Origin: Candidatus Ideonella esbjergensis
Lineage (GTDB): Bacteria; Pseudomonadota; Gammaproteobacteria; Burkholderiales; Burkholderiaceae_C
Direction of reading: 5' to 3'
Assembly: GCA_016710065.1 (NCBI GenBank)
Contig: JADJLP010000015.1
Location: 581,113 to 645,112, forward strand
DNA: 64,000 nt
Under the pieces are notes generated by a model. It was not told the origin of the DNA, made no database searches, and was given only the letters and a program-made list of their open reading frames with translations. Numbering within the stretch: the first letter of the stretch is position 1; every line of letters starts with the position of its first letter. Positions 1 to 12,286 of this stretch are shown here, one piece after another. The position numbers and the translations under genes are program-made.

Positions 1-33
1 GGAACAGCGAACGCTTCTGGAACCTGCCGGTGT

Positions 34-37
<4 letters not shown>
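1..37 (-). CDS. glpQ: Glycerol ABC transporter permease GlpQ, first codons only
   Basis: Only the first 12 codons lie in the window (reads MNTGRFQKRSLF). The ATG at 37-35 overlaps the glpP stop codon (36-34) in an ATGA arrangement, so the two are translationally coupled. In glp operons of this type the second permease follows the first, which is why this is named glpQ. The identification rests on position and the short N-terminus, not on domain content. Confidence 0.6.
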
Positions 38-1996
<1,959 letters not shown>

Positions 1997-2000
<4 letters not shown>

Positions 2001-3079
2001 GCTGCAGCCCCCTGGCGCTGGGGCGCGCTCAGCAAATCGCCCCGCGCGTCAAACACATAGACCTGGGCGGGGCTCACGTGCAGCATGATGGCCGCCCCCA
2101 GCGCAAAGTCGTGCACGCCGGTGAGCTGGGCCACCACCTCGCCCACGCTGCAGTGCACGTGCACGAAGGTGTCGGAACCCGAGATCTCGGCCAGCTCCAC
2201 GGTGCCTGGCAGGGCCACGTCGCCGGGGCGGGGCTGCACGCGCAGCGCACTGGCACGCACGCCGATGGTCAGGGCCGGCGTGCCCTGCGCCGGCAGATGG
2301 GCTGGCAACAGCGGGCCGCCGCGCAACTGCGCGCCACCGTTGGCCGTATCGGCCGCCAGCAAGTTCATCGGCGGGTCGCTGAAGGCTCGCGCCACGCGGA
2401 TGGACTTGGGCCTGTGGAAGACTTCGGCCGTGGGGCCGTACTGCAACAGCTCGCCCGCGTCCATCACGGCGGTGTAGCCGCCCAGCAGCAGCGCTTCGGC
2501 TGGCTCGGTGGTGGCGTAGACCACGGTGGAATCGCCGGCGGCGAAGAGCTGGGTCAGCTCCTCGCGCAGTTCCTCGCGCAGCTTGTAGTCCAGGTTCACC
2601 AGCGGCTCGTCCAGCAACATCAGCGGTGCGGTCTTGGCGAGGGCGCGGGCCAGGGCCACGCGCTGCTGCTGTCCACCCGAGAGCTCAGCCGGCAAGCGCT
2701 GCAAGAAGATGTCGATGTGCAGCTTGGCGGCCAGTGCCTGCACCTGGCTGGCAATCTCGGCCGCCGGCCGGCCGCTGAGCTTGAGGGGCGAGGCGATGTT
2801 GTCGTACACCGTCATCGACGGGTAGTTGATGAACTGCTGGTAGACCATGGCCACGTTGCGCTCGCGCACCGGCATGCCGGTGACCTCAGTGCCGTCCACG
2901 GCCACGCGGCCCGTGGTGGGCACATCGAGCCCGGCCATGATGCGCATCAGGCTGGTCTTGCCGGCCTGCGTGGCGCCCAGCAGCACGGTGACGGCGCCGG
3001 GCTGCGGCGCCAGGCTCATGTCGTACAGCCAGGTCTCGGCGCCCACGCGCTTGCTGATGCCATTGAGCGTCAATTGCAT
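1997..3079 (-). CDS. glpS: Glycerol ABC transporter ATP-binding protein GlpS
   Basis: 360 residues from the ATG at 3079, which overlaps the end of glpD by 10 nt; the reading frame is open further upstream but that part is antisense-like and lies inside glpD. Walker A GATQAGKTS at 35-43, Q-loop near 81, signature LSGGQ at 133-137, Walker B LMLLDEP at 153-159, then a C-terminal OB/TOBE region. Energises glycerol import with GlpT. The unusual A-T-Q in the Walker A loop still keeps GKTS. Confidence 0.85.
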
Positions 3080-4680
3080 GGCGCTGCCTTCGGTGTTGTC
3101 TCGGTCATGTGCTGTTGCAGCCAGTCGTGTACCTGCTGGCGTTGGTCTTCGGTGGTGTGCAGGCCCAGCTTGCTGCGCCGCCACAGGATGTCGTCGGCGC
3201 AGGTGGCCCATTCCTCGCGCTTCAGGTAGTGCAGCTCGGCCTCATGCAGGCCAGGGGCCACCTCGGTGCCCAGGTCGGCCAAGTCTTGCGCCGTGCCCAG
3301 CACCTCGCCCACGCGGGCACCGTAGGCGCGGGCCAGGCGGCGCGCCAGCGTGGCGGGCAGCCAGGGGTGGCGCACGGACAGTGCCAGCACAAAGCGCTCG
3401 AAGTCCACGTCGGGCCGCTGCGCCGGGCCGATCCACGCGCTCAGGTCGCCGCCTGGCAGCACAGCGCCGTGGGTCCACGCTGCGCGCACTTCGCCCAGCA
3501 GCCGGCCTATCTCGTCGGCCGCCTCTTCGGCCAGCTTGCGAAAGGTGGTGATCTTGCCGCCCCACACACTCAGCAGTGGCGCGCCCGACGTGTTGGGCTC
3601 GAGCAGGTAGTCGCGCGTCACGGCAGAGGGGTCGCCCGAGGCATCGTCCAGCAGCGGCCGCACGCCCGAGTAGCGCCACACCACGCTCTCGGGGCGCACC
3701 GGCCGCTTGAAGTAGCGGCTGGCCTGCTCGCAGAGGTAGGCCACGTCGGCGGCGGTGACGCTGGCGTCGCGCGGGTCGCCATGCACTTCCTCGTCGGTGG
3801 TGCCGATCAGCGTGTACTGCTGCTCGTAGGGGATGGCGAAGATGATGCGCTTGTCGGGGTTCTGGAAGATGTAGGCGTGGTCGTGCTCGAAGCAGCGCGG
3901 CACCACGATGTGCGAGCCCTTCACCAGCCGCAGGCTCTTGGTGGCCAGCACTTCGTGGCCCGCCGGCCGGGCGGTGCCACGCAGAAAGCTCTCGGCCCAG
4001 GGGCCGGCGGCGTTCACCAGCGCACGGGCCTGCACGCTGCGCGTGCGGCCATCGGCGGCTTGCAAGCTGGCCGTCCAGCCACTGGCGTGGCGCTGCGCCA
4101 GGGTGACGCGGGTACGGGTCAGCAAGGTCGCGCCACGCTCGCGGGCGTCAATGGCGGTCAGCACCACCAGGCGCGCATCGTCCACCCAGCCGTCGGAATA
4201 GACAAAGCCCTGGGTGTAGCGATCTTGCAGCGGCGCGCCCACCGAGTGGGTGCGCAGGTTCACGCCCTCCGAGCCTGGCAGCACCTCGCGCTTGGCCAGG
4301 TGGTCGTACATGAAGATGCCCAGGCGGATGAACCAGGCCGGGCGCATGGCCGGGTCATGCGGCATCACGAAGCGCAGCGGCCACATGATGTGCGGCGCGC
4401 TCTTGAGCAGCACCTCGCGCTCCAGCAGCGCCTTGCGCACCAGGCCGAACTCGTAGTACTCCAGGTAGCGCAGGCCGCCGTGGATCAGCTTGGTGGACGA
4501 TGAGGACGTGTGCGCCGCCAGGTCGTCCTGTTCGGCCAGCACCACACGCCAGCCACGACCGGCCAGATCGCGCGCGATGCCGCAGCCATTGATGCCGCCG
4601 CCCACCACGAGCACGTCGCAGTGCAACTCGGCGTCGGCCGACAAAGGGGTGTTCGCCGTGTCCGGCGAGGCAACAGGCAA
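3070..4680 (-). CDS. glpD: Aerobic glycerol-3-phosphate dehydrogenase
   Basis: 536-residue FAD enzyme that oxidises sn-glycerol 3-phosphate to dihydroxyacetone phosphate and passes electrons to quinone at the inner membrane. The Rossmann motif VVGGGINGCG is at about 25-34, followed by typical DAO-family blocks (SSSTKLIHGGLRYLE; WVDDARLV; GTTDEEVHGD) and the C-terminal GlpD domain from about residue 390. Length is normal (E. coli about 500). First gene of the minus-strand operon glpD-glpS-glpT-glpP-glpQ, divergent from glpR, with likely GlpR sites between them. Confidence 0.95.
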   Translation of the reverse strand: MPVASPDTANTPLSADAELHCDVLVVGGGINGCGIARDLAGRGWRVVLAEQDDLAAHTSSSSTKLIHGGLRYLEYYEFGLVRKALLEREVLLKSAPHIMWPLRFVMPHDPAMRPAWFIRLGIFMYDHLAKREVLPGSEGVNLRTHSVGAPLQDRYTQGFVYSDGWVDDARLVVLTAIDARERGATLLTRTRVTLAQRHASGWTASLQAADGRTRSVQARALVNAAGPWAESFLRGTARPAGHEVLATKSLRLVKGSHIVVPRCFEHDHAYIFQNPDKRIIFAIPYEQQYTLIGTTDEEVHGDPRDASVTAADVAYLCEQASRYFKRPVRPESVVWRYSGVRPLLDDASGDPSAVTRDYLLEPNTSGAPLLSVWGGKITTFRKLAEEAADEIGRLLGEVRAAWTHGAVLPGGDLSAWIGPAQRPDVDFERFVLALSVRHPWLPATLARRLARAYGARVGEVLGTAQDLADLGTEVAPGLHEAELHYLKREEWATCADDILWRRSKLGLHTTEDQRQQVHDWLQQHMTETTPKAAPCN

Positions 4681-4757
4681 AGGGGGTCTCCAGCAATCTG
4701 TGGGGTGCGAAATCGCGGCGGGCCGCTTTCGTCTTTTTTCTTTTTACCCCGTTCAAA

Positions 4758-4807
4758 GTTCGTTTGCAATGGTGATTTCATATGTTTGAGTTCGTTTTGG
4801 TTCGTTT
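4758..4807. promoter_or_regulatory. Candidate GlpR operator: three GTTCGTTT repeats
   Basis: The 174-bp gap between divergent glpD and glpR holds three direct GTTCGTTT copies at 4758-4765, 4790-4797 and 4800-4807. The last two are 10 bp apart, one helical turn, so the same face of DNA is presented. DeoR-family GlpR proteins bind TTCG-containing half sites. Position and spacing suggest control of both operons; binding is inferred. Confidence 0.55.
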
Positions 4808-4854
4808 AGGCTCGCGACCGGGCGCTTCACAGCCCCTGCACAATCACAGCCACC

Positions 4855-5619
4855 ATGACCCCGAACCCCCGCCAATCCGAGTTGCTGGACGAGGTGCGCG
4901 CCCGCGGCGCCGTCACCGTGGAAGCCCTGGCCGAGCGCTTTGGCGTGACCCTGCAAACCGTGCGGCGCGACGTGAAGCTGCTTTCGGAAGCCGGCCTGCT
5001 GGCGCGCTTCCACGGCGGCGTGAGGGTGCCCAGCTCCACCACCGAGAACATTGCCTACCGCCAGCGCGAGGCGCTGAACGCCGAGGCCAAGCAACGCATC
5101 GCCAAGGCCGTGGCCGCACGCGTGCCCAACGGCAGCTCGCTGCTGATCAACCTGGGCACCACCACCGAGGCCGTGGCTCGCGAGCTGCTGGGCCACAAGG
5201 GCCTGCGCGTCATCACCAACAACCTCAACGTGGCTGGCATCCTCTCAGGCAACCCCGACTGCGAGGTCATCGTCACCGGCGGTGTGGTGCGGCACCGCGA
5301 CCGCGGCATCGTGGGCGCGGCGGCCGTCAACCTGATCCGCCAGTTCAAGGTGGACATCGGCCTGATCGGTATTTCGGGCATCGAGGCCGACGGCACGCTG
5401 CGCGACTACGACGTGCGCGAGGTGCAGGTGGCGCGCGCCATCATCGAGCACAGCCGCGAGGTCTGGCTGGTGGCCGACCACAGCAAGTTCAACCGCCCGG
5501 CGATGGTGGAAATGGCGCGGCTGGAACAGCTCGACATGCTGTTCACCGACGCACCGCCGCCGCGCCCCTTCGAGGCCCTGCTGGCCGAGGCTGGCGTGCA
5601 GATCGAAATCTCAGGCTGA
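4855..5619 (+). CDS. glpR: DeoR-family glycerol-3-phosphate regulon repressor
   Basis: 254 residues. N-terminal winged helix at about 6-58 with the DeoR recognition segment [14 protein letters not shown]-terminal sugar-phosphate sensor domain (DeoRC) with the LGTTTEAVA phosphate loop near 102-110 and ITNN and GLIGISGI blocks. Expected to release DNA on binding glycerol 3-phosphate. Lies 10 nt before glpK, and its upstream gap carries repeated GTTCGTTT sites, consistent with autoregulation and control of glpD. Confidence 0.92.
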   Translation: MTPNPRQSELLDEVRARGAVTVEALAERFGVTLQTVRRDVKLLSEAGLLARFHGGVRVPSSTTENIAYRQREALNAEAKQRIAKAVAARVPNGSSLLINLGTTTEAVARELLGHKGLRVITNNLNVAGILSGNPDCEVIVTGGVVRHRDRGIVGAAAVNLIRQFKVDIGLIGISGIEADGTLRDYDVREVQVARAIIEHSREVWLVADHSKFNRPAMVEMARLEQLDMLFTDAPPPRPFEALLAEAGVQIEISG

Positions 5620-5629
5620 AGGAGCCACC

Positions 5630-7123
5630 ATGAGCTTCATCCTCGCCTTGGACCAAGGCACCTCCAGTTCGCGCAGTATCGTGTTCGACGCGCAAGGCCG
5701 CATCCAGGCCATGGCGCAGCGCGAGTTTCGCCAGATCTACCCGCAGCCCGGCTGGGTCGAGCACGACCCGATGGAAATCTGGCAGAGCCAGCTCGCCACC
5801 GCGCGCGAAGTGCTGGTGAAGGCCGGGCTCACCGCGCGCGACATCACCGCCATCGGCATCACCAACCAGCGCGAAACCACGGTGGTGTGGAACCGCCGCA
5901 CCGGCTTGCCCATCCACAACGCCATCGTCTGGCAAGACCGCCGCGCCGAGCCGCTGTGCGCGCAGCTGCGCGAGCAGGGCCATGCCGAGCGCGTGCGCGC
6001 CAGCACCGGCCTGCTGATCGACGCCTACTTCTCGGGCAGCAAGATCCGCTGGATCCTCGACCACGTGCCAGGCGCGCACCTGGCGGCCGCGCAAGGCGAG
6101 CTGGCCTTTGGCACCGTGGACAGCTGGCTGTTGTGGAACCTCACCGGTGGCCACGTGCACGCCACCGACGTGAGCAACGCCGCGCGCACCATGCTGTTCG
6201 ACGTGCGCCACAACCGCTGGGACCACGAGCTGCTGGCACTGCTGCACGTGCCCGACAGCCTGCTGCCCCAGGTGCACCCTAGCAGCCATTTGTTTGGCGA
6301 GACCGATGCCGCGCTGCTGGGGGCGCCCATACCCATCGGCGGCATGGCGGGTGACCAGCAGAGCGCGCTGTTCGGCCAGGCCTGCTTCAAGGCCGGGCTG
6401 GCCAAGAACACCTATGGCACCGGCTGCTTCATGCTGATGCACACGGGTGAGCGCTTTCAGCTCAGTGCCAACGGTCTCATCACCACCTCAACGGCGCAGG
6501 CCACGGCGCGGCCTGAGTTCGCGCTCGAAGGCAGCGTGTTCATTGGCGGCGCCGTGGTGCAGTGGCTGCGCGACGGCCTGAACGCCATCAAGGGCAGCGC
6601 CGAGGTGCAGGGCCTGGCCGAGAGCGTGCCTGATGCGGGTGGCGTGATGGTGGTGCCGGCCTTCACAGGCTTGGGCGCGCCGTATTGGAACGCCGACGCG
6701 CGCGGCGCCATCGTCGGCCTCACGCGTGGCAGCACGATGGCACACATCGCCCGCGCGGCGCTGGAGAGCATCGCCTTCCAGAGCGCCGCGCTGCTGCAGG
6801 CCATGAGCCGCGACGCCGTGGCCGCCGGCGGCGCGCCGGTGACCGAGCTGCGCGTGGACGGCGGCGCCTGCGTGAACAACCTGCTGATGCAGTTCCAGGC
6901 CGACCTGCTGGGCATCCCGGTGCAGCGCCCGCAGGTGATCGAGACCACCGCACTTGGCGCGGCCTACCTGGCCGGCCTGGCCACGGGTGTCTGGCACAGC
7001 ACCGATGAATTGGCCAAGCAGTGGCAGGTGGAGCGCAGCTTCATCCCCACCATGCCGCGCGACCGCGCCGAGGAACTGATGGCGCGCTGGGAGCGCGCGG
7101 TGCGGCAGACGGTGGCTGTGTGA
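5630..7123 (+). CDS. glpK: Glycerol kinase
   Basis: 497 residues, normal FGGY-kinase length. Phosphorylates glycerol to glycerol 3-phosphate. Starts with the phosphate motif [14 protein letters not shown] (about 6-19), has the glycerol-binding block ([14 protein letters not shown]), the ATP-site [12 protein letters not shown] and the C-terminal FGGY-2 signature region ([19 protein letters not shown]). A clear ribosome site GAAGGAG precedes the ATG by 6 nt. Cotranscribed with glpR. No glpF is visible; the ABC importer probably replaces facilitated uptake. Confidence 0.96.
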   Translation: MSFILALDQGTSSSRSIVFDAQGRIQAMAQREFRQIYPQPGWVEHDPMEIWQSQLATAREVLVKAGLTARDITAIGITNQRETTVVWNRRTGLPIHNAIVWQDRRAEPLCAQLREQGHAERVRASTGLLIDAYFSGSKIRWILDHVPGAHLAAAQGELAFGTVDSWLLWNLTGGHVHATDVSNAARTMLFDVRHNRWDHELLALLHVPDSLLPQVHPSSHLFGETDAALLGAPIPIGGMAGDQQSALFGQACFKAGLAKNTYGTGCFMLMHTGERFQLSANGLITTSTAQATARPEFALEGSVFIGGAVVQWLRDGLNAIKGSAEVQGLAESVPDAGGVMVVPAFTGLGAPYWNADARGAIVGLTRGSTMAHIARAALESIAFQSAALLQAMSRDAVAAGGAPVTELRVDGGACVNNLLMQFQADLLGIPVQRPQVIETTALGAAYLAGLATGVWHSTDELAKQWQVERSFIPTMPRDRAEELMARWERAVRQTVAV

Positions 7124-7728
7124 GTGCCGTGAGCCAGATCACCACGCTCATATTCGACCTGTTCGGCGTGGTCATCTCGTTCGATGACGACATCGTCACG
7201 AAGCGCCTGGCAAGGCACTGCGCGACACCCGAGTTGGCCTACCCTGCGCTGCGTGACATCGTCTCGCGACCAGCCCTCATCACTGGGCGAATCTCGTTGC
7301 GGCAATTGCACGAGCAACTGGTGGCTGAACACGGCCTGGCACTTGACCTGTCGGCATTTGAAGCGGCATGGTTGGAGCCCTACTCCCAGCCCATGCCGGG
7401 CATGGCCGAACTTATCGCCGACCTGTGCCAGCGCCACCGATTGGTGCTGCTGTCGAACGTCGACAAACACTACTGGGCCGTGGTGCTGCAAGTGCACCCA
7501 GAGCTGGCGCACTTCCAGACCTTGCTGACTTCCTGGGAACTGGGGGTGGCCAAGCCGGCCAGCCAAGGGTTCAAGCTGGCGATGGGGCGCGACAACCCGG
7601 CCAGTTGCTTCTTCATTGACGACAAGGCTGACAACATCAAGGCCGCGCAGGCCCTTGGTATCCGTGGACATCTGTTCCGAGATGCTCAGGGCCTGGTGCG
7701 GACGCTTGAAGATGTTGGCGTGAGGTAG
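7120..7728 (+). CDS. HAD-superfamily hydrolase (subfamily IA)
   Basis: About 202 residues if the GTG at 7120 (overlapping the glpK stop) or the GTG at 7129 is used; the frame is open upstream only inside glpK. Motif I is FDLFGVV: the nucleophile Asp is present, but the residue two positions on is Phe instead of Asp, closer to haloacid dehalogenases (D-x-Y) than to phosphatases. Motif II is LLSNVD, the motif III lysine is in VAKPAS, and motif IV is FFIDDKADN. Soluble enzyme of unknown substrate, coupled to glycerol genes by position. A phosphoglycolate or glycerol-phosphate role would be a guess. Confidence 0.75.
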   Translation: MSAVSQITTLIFDLFGVVISFDDDIVTKRLARHCATPELAYPALRDIVSRPALITGRISLRQLHEQLVAEHGLALDLSAFEAAWLEPYSQPMPGMAELIADLCQRHRLVLLSNVDKHYWAVVLQVHPELAHFQTLLTSWELGVAKPASQGFKLAMGRDNPASCFFIDDKADNIKAAQALGIRGHLFRDAQGLVRTLEDVGVR

Positions 7729-7732
7729 GCCG

Positions 7733-8026
7733 CTAAGGCAACTTCGCCAGCACCGCCTCCATCTCACCCGCCGTGTAGGCCCGCATCGAGCGCGAGCGGA
7801 AGTTGCCCTGGGCGGCGCTGGCCAGGTTGAAGGCTGTGAGTGCCAGTTCGCTGTCGGCTTCCAGCACGCAGACCACGTCGCAGTCGCCCATGGTCCAGTA
7901 GATGTCGCGCAGGTTGACGCCGAACTTCTTGGCCACTTCCTTGGCGGCGGCGGCGCGCTTGGTGGTGTCCTTGATGTTCTGCAGGCCCTTGTCGGTGAAG
8001 TTCAAAAGGCCGATGTAAGTGATCAT
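7733..8026 (-). CDS. GYD-domain protein
   Basis: 97 residues from the ATG at 8026 (MITYIGLLNFTDKGLQN). Matches the small GYD family of dimeric alpha/beta ferredoxin-fold proteins: TDKG near the start, an ADEVAKK-like helix (AKEVAKKFGV), and the conserved block YWTMGDCDVVCVLEA. Function unknown in the family. Converges on the HAD gene with a 4-nt gap. Confidence 0.8.
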   Translation of the reverse strand: MITYIGLLNFTDKGLQNIKDTTKRAAAAKEVAKKFGVNLRDIYWTMGDCDVVCVLEADSELALTAFNLASAAQGNFRSRSMRAYTAGEMEAVLAKLP

Positions 8027-8281
8027 GCTCAGGCACTCCTGTGGAGACAGGGGGGCCATGAGGATGGGCTTGCGGCCACGCGGGCCCCCAGCAGGGCATG
8101 GCGCAAGATCATCGCCAGTGGATGGCTCTGCCGTGCGTGGGGCGAAGCGTGCGGGTGGCGCTACGTGGCGGGCGGCAAAGGAATTCGCTGCGGTGTAGAG
8201 CGCGAGATGCTACGCGCGCCATTGGTGAACACAAGCGATAGGCCTGCGGGTGACAGGGCCACCCGGGATAATCCCGCGATG
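8027..8281. other. Intergenic region holding the 5' exon side of the intron
   Basis: Between the GYD gene and the intron. It should contain the promoters of the GYD gene (minus) and dbpA (plus). A small stem-loop CGGGA-TAA-TCCCG is at 8264-8276, five bases before the proposed intron start, and includes a GATAAT that could serve as a -10 box for dbpA. No clear -35 could be fixed. Confidence 0.4.
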
Positions 8282-8860
8282 GTGCGTCACGAAGCAAAGG
8301 CTCGACTGAACCCGCAAGGGGAAGGAAGTGCTGCTGCATGCTGCGCCAGTCCAACGGGTGAGAGTCCCGTCCCGGTAGGCGTCGGTGCGCCGGGTAGCAG
8401 GCCCCAGGTAGTGGAGGGAGACCTCCGTGCCCGAGCGGGGCGTCAAGAGCCCGTGAGGCGGCGCAAGCCGCGCAGCGGGGAGCAAGCACGCGGGCCGCAA
8501 CATCAAGTGAAGCCTGCAGCCTCGACAGATTTACAACCCGCAGGCCGAGCCGCTCATTTCACGGCGAAGGCAACATCGCTGGCGCAAGAACCGAAGCGCG
8601 CTGGTGGCTGCGGCGGGGTATGGGGCGCAGCACGCGTGCAAGGACTGGAGCGGAACGTGAGAGGCCCGTCTGCGCGGCCCTTGTCGGGGCAAGCGAGTTC
8701 GTATAAGCCCAAGGCGAAGTCGAATCGTGCGCAGCGGGAGTCCGAGGGGATCGTAGTACCGGATGGGGCGCAAGCCCCGACGAAGGCCGTGCGGCATAAC
8801 GCGGCTGGAGGGAAGGGTCCTTGCGGTGGTCATGCTGATGGAGCGGGTAAGCGCGAGGGA

Positions 8861-10228
8861 ATGGCCGGCCAGACCGGACCTAACGACCCCGACGCAGGAG
8901 ACTGCGGCGACAAAGTGCGACAACTGCAAAGGCAGCTCTGGGCCGCAGCCAAGCGGGCACCGGGAAGGCGCTTCCATGCGTTGTACGGCCAGATGTGCAG
9001 GGCTGACATCCTGCACGAGGCGTGGAAGCGAGTGCGCCGCAACAAAGGCGCAGCGGGCGTCGATCGGATGACGATCGGCGAAGTCGAGCAGTACGGAGTC
9101 CGGCGCTTCCTGCAGGAGCTGGGCGAAGTGCTGCGCGCGGGCGAGTACGGTGCGCAGGTCGTGCGGCGCGCCTACATTCCAAAGGCAGACGGGGCCAAGC
9201 GACCCCTGGGCATCCCGACGGTGCAAGACCGGGTGGTGCAGATGGCGGCCAAGCTGGTGCTGGAGCCGATCTACGAGGCGGACTTCGGGCCGAGCTCGTA
9301 CGGGTTCAGGCCCAAGCGCAGTGCGAAGCAGGCGCTGGAGAGGCTCAGGCAACTGGGCAACCAAGGCGCCAACCACGTGCTGGACGCCGACATCGAGAAC
9401 TACTTCGGCAGCATCGAGCACGACAAGCTGCTCACCCTGGTGGGCCAGCGGGTCAGCGACCGGAAGATGCTCAAGCTGGTGCGGCAGTGGCTGCAGGCTG
9501 GGGTGATGGAAGACGGGGTGGTGAGCCACCCGGTGGCGGGAACGCCGCAGGGTGGTGTGATCTCGCCGCTGCTGTCGAACATCTACCTGCACGTGCTGGA
9601 CCGGGTGTGGGCCAAGCATGGCGCGCACCTGGGCGAGTTGGTGCGGTATGCGGACGACTTCGTGGTGATGTGCCGCACGGCACAGGGCTGCGAGGAGGCG
9701 CAAGGCCGCATCGAGCATGTGCTCACCAAGCTGGGCCTGAAGCTGCACCCACAGAAGACGCGACGCGTGGTGCTGACGCAGGGCCAGGAAGGCTTCGACT
9801 TCCTGGGCTGCCATCTGCACAAGCGCATGAGCGGGCGGCTGTGGCAGCAAAAGGGCCTCAGGCGGTACTACCTGCAGAACTGGCCGAGCCGCAAGGCGAT
9901 GAACCGTGTGCGAGAGCGTGTGCGGGAGCTGACCCCGCGCTGGCGCTGTCATCAGGATGTGCGAAGCGTGATCGCCCAGCTCAACCCGGTGCTGCGTGGC
10001 TGGGGGCAGTACTTCCAAACGGGCAACGCGGCCAATCACTTCATCGACGTGGATGCCTACGTCGAGAAGCGGCTGCGCAGCCTGCGCGTCAAGCGTGCGG
10101 GGCGCAACTTGCGGGCGGGCCAGGCCGAGCGCTGGGATCGCGCCTACTTCGAAAGCCTTGGATTGCATCGCCTGCGCGGGACGATCCGCTACCCGGGCAA
10201 ACCTCCTGGCAACGGGAGAACTGCGTAA
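8861..10228 (+). CDS. ltrA: Group II intron reverse transcriptase/maturase
   Basis: 455 residues from the ATG at 8861, which has a GCGAGGGA ribosome site; the frame is open back to 8165 but that part precedes and spans the intron's structural domain I. RT blocks in order: KRVRRNKGAAGVDRMT (RT0/1), YIPKADGAKRPLGIP, DIENYFGSI, GTPQGGVISPLLSNIYL, catalytic YADDFVVM, LGLKLHPQKT, FLGCHL. Maturase domain X follows (NPVLRGWGQYF). No C-terminal endonuclease domain. Promotes splicing and mobility of its own intron. All catalytic residues are present, so it may be active. Confidence 0.93.
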   Translation: MAGQTGPNDPDAGDCGDKVRQLQRQLWAAAKRAPGRRFHALYGQMCRADILHEAWKRVRRNKGAAGVDRMTIGEVEQYGVRRFLQELGEVLRAGEYGAQVVRRAYIPKADGAKRPLGIPTVQDRVVQMAAKLVLEPIYEADFGPSSYGFRPKRSAKQALERLRQLGNQGANHVLDADIENYFGSIEHDKLLTLVGQRVSDRKMLKLVRQWLQAGVMEDGVVSHPVAGTPQGGVISPLLSNIYLHVLDRVWAKHGAHLGELVRYADDFVVMCRTAQGCEEAQGRIEHVLTKLGLKLHPQKTRRVVLTQGQEGFDFLGCHLHKRMSGRLWQQKGLRRYYLQNWPSRKAMNRVRERVRELTPRWRCHQDVRSVIAQLNPVLRGWGQYFQTGNAANHFIDVDAYVEKRLRSLRVKRAGRNLRAGQAERWDRAYFESLGLHRLRGTIRYPGKPPGNGRTA

Positions 10229-10254
10229 TGCTGCGAGCCGACAGACCACTGGTA

Positions 10255-10337
10255 AGCCGTGTGCGGGAAATCCGCATGCACGGTTTGAACGGGGGTGTTG
10301 GCTCTGTGACTGACCTTCGGGCCTGAACAGGGCCAAC
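10255..10337 (+). ncRNA. Group II intron domains V and VI
   Basis: Domain V, about 34 nt, starts at the AGC triad (10255 on) and folds into the typical hairpin with GAAA tetraloop and distal stem TGCGG/CCGCA. Domain VI follows with stem GTTGGC/GCCAAC and a TTCG-capped tip; an unpaired A near 10325-10328 is the likely branch point. Confidence 0.75.
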
Positions 10338-10345
10338 ATCTACCA

Positions 10346-11779
<1,434 letters not shown>

Positions 11780-11844
11780 AGGCCCTCCGGGCCGCTGAAG
11801 CTGGGGGTTTGCCAGGCGAGGGCCTTGCCTACAATCGTTTTCCG

Positions 11845-12210
11845 ATGCGAGCACCCCGTCACCTCCTCACCGCTTGGTTGACCGGCCTGGCCCTGCTGTG
11901 GGCGGCTGCTGGCGCATGGCTGGCCCCTGCAACACAACAGGCCTGGGGCGGCGAGTGGGCGTCGATATGCAGCGCTCAGGGCTCGGCTGGGGGCGACGAC
12001 AGCACGGGCGGTGCGCCCAACCACGCCCACTACGATGAGCTGTGCCGCTTGTCGTGCATGCATGTGCTTGCGCTGGGCATGCCGCCCGCGCCCTTGGCCA
12101 TGCCTTTACGGCGAGGCGACATGCCGCTGTCGCCACTGCTGGCCAGCGCCGACCACGGCCTGGGCCAGTGGCCGCGCGCTTGGCCCCGCGCGCCGCCGCG
12201 CACGGCCTGA
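11845..12210 (+). CDS. DUF2946-like exported protein
   Basis: 121 residues from the ATG at 11845. Residues 1-33 form a signal/anchor segment (LTAWLTGLALLWAAAGAWLA). The rest has the features of DUF2946 proteins: an SIC motif near 42, His residues in the middle (NHAHYDELC) and a CxxxC pair (CRLSC). Such genes commonly sit beside TonB receptors and are suspected to bind copper. Assignment is from pattern and context and could be wrong. Confidence 0.55.
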   Translation: MRAPRHLLTAWLTGLALLWAAAGAWLAPATQQAWGGEWASICSAQGSAGGDDSTGGAPNHAHYDELCRLSCMHVLALGMPPAPLAMPLRRGDMPLSPLLASADHGLGQWPRAWPRAPPRTA

Positions 12211-12237
12211 GTCCAACCCCAACCCTTTTTCATTTCT

Positions 12238-12267
12238 GGACTTCCCGGCCATGGGGCCGGGAAGTCC
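12238..12267. promoter_or_regulatory. Perfect 13-bp stem-loop ahead of the TonB receptor gene
   Basis: GGACTTCCCGGCC and its exact complement GGCCGGGAAGTCC flank the loop ATGG, ending 19 bp before the receptor ATG. No T-run follows in either direction, so it is not a standard terminator. It may be an attenuator, an RNA stability element or an operator. Confidence 0.5.
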
Positions 12268-12286
12268 GTGCATTGATTGGATCGTC

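Larger units (their letters stand above)
8282..10343 (+). mobile_element. Group II intron with encoded maturase
   Basis: Boundaries are read from RNA features. The 5' end is GTGCG at 8282, the conserved bacterial start. Domain V is about 10255-10288, with the catalytic AGC followed by a stem CGTGTGCGG..., loop GAAA, and complementary strand. Domain VI is about 10297-10337: stem GTTGGC/GCCAAC with a TTCG loop and a bulged A near TGA ACAG. The 3' end is placed at CTAC, 10343. The intron encodes an RT without an HNH endonuclease. The stem-loop just upstream resembles the targets of group IIC introns, but class was not established. Boundaries may be off by a few bases. Confidence 0.85.

Noticed and set aside
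4680..4854. Small protein in the glpD/glpR gap
   Set aside because: Short frames there have no coding character; the region is explained by operators and promoters.
8165..10228. 687-codon open frame as the intron protein
   Set aside because: Its first 230 codons precede or cover structural RNA of domain I and match no protein; the ATG at 8861 with a ribosome site gives a normal maturase.
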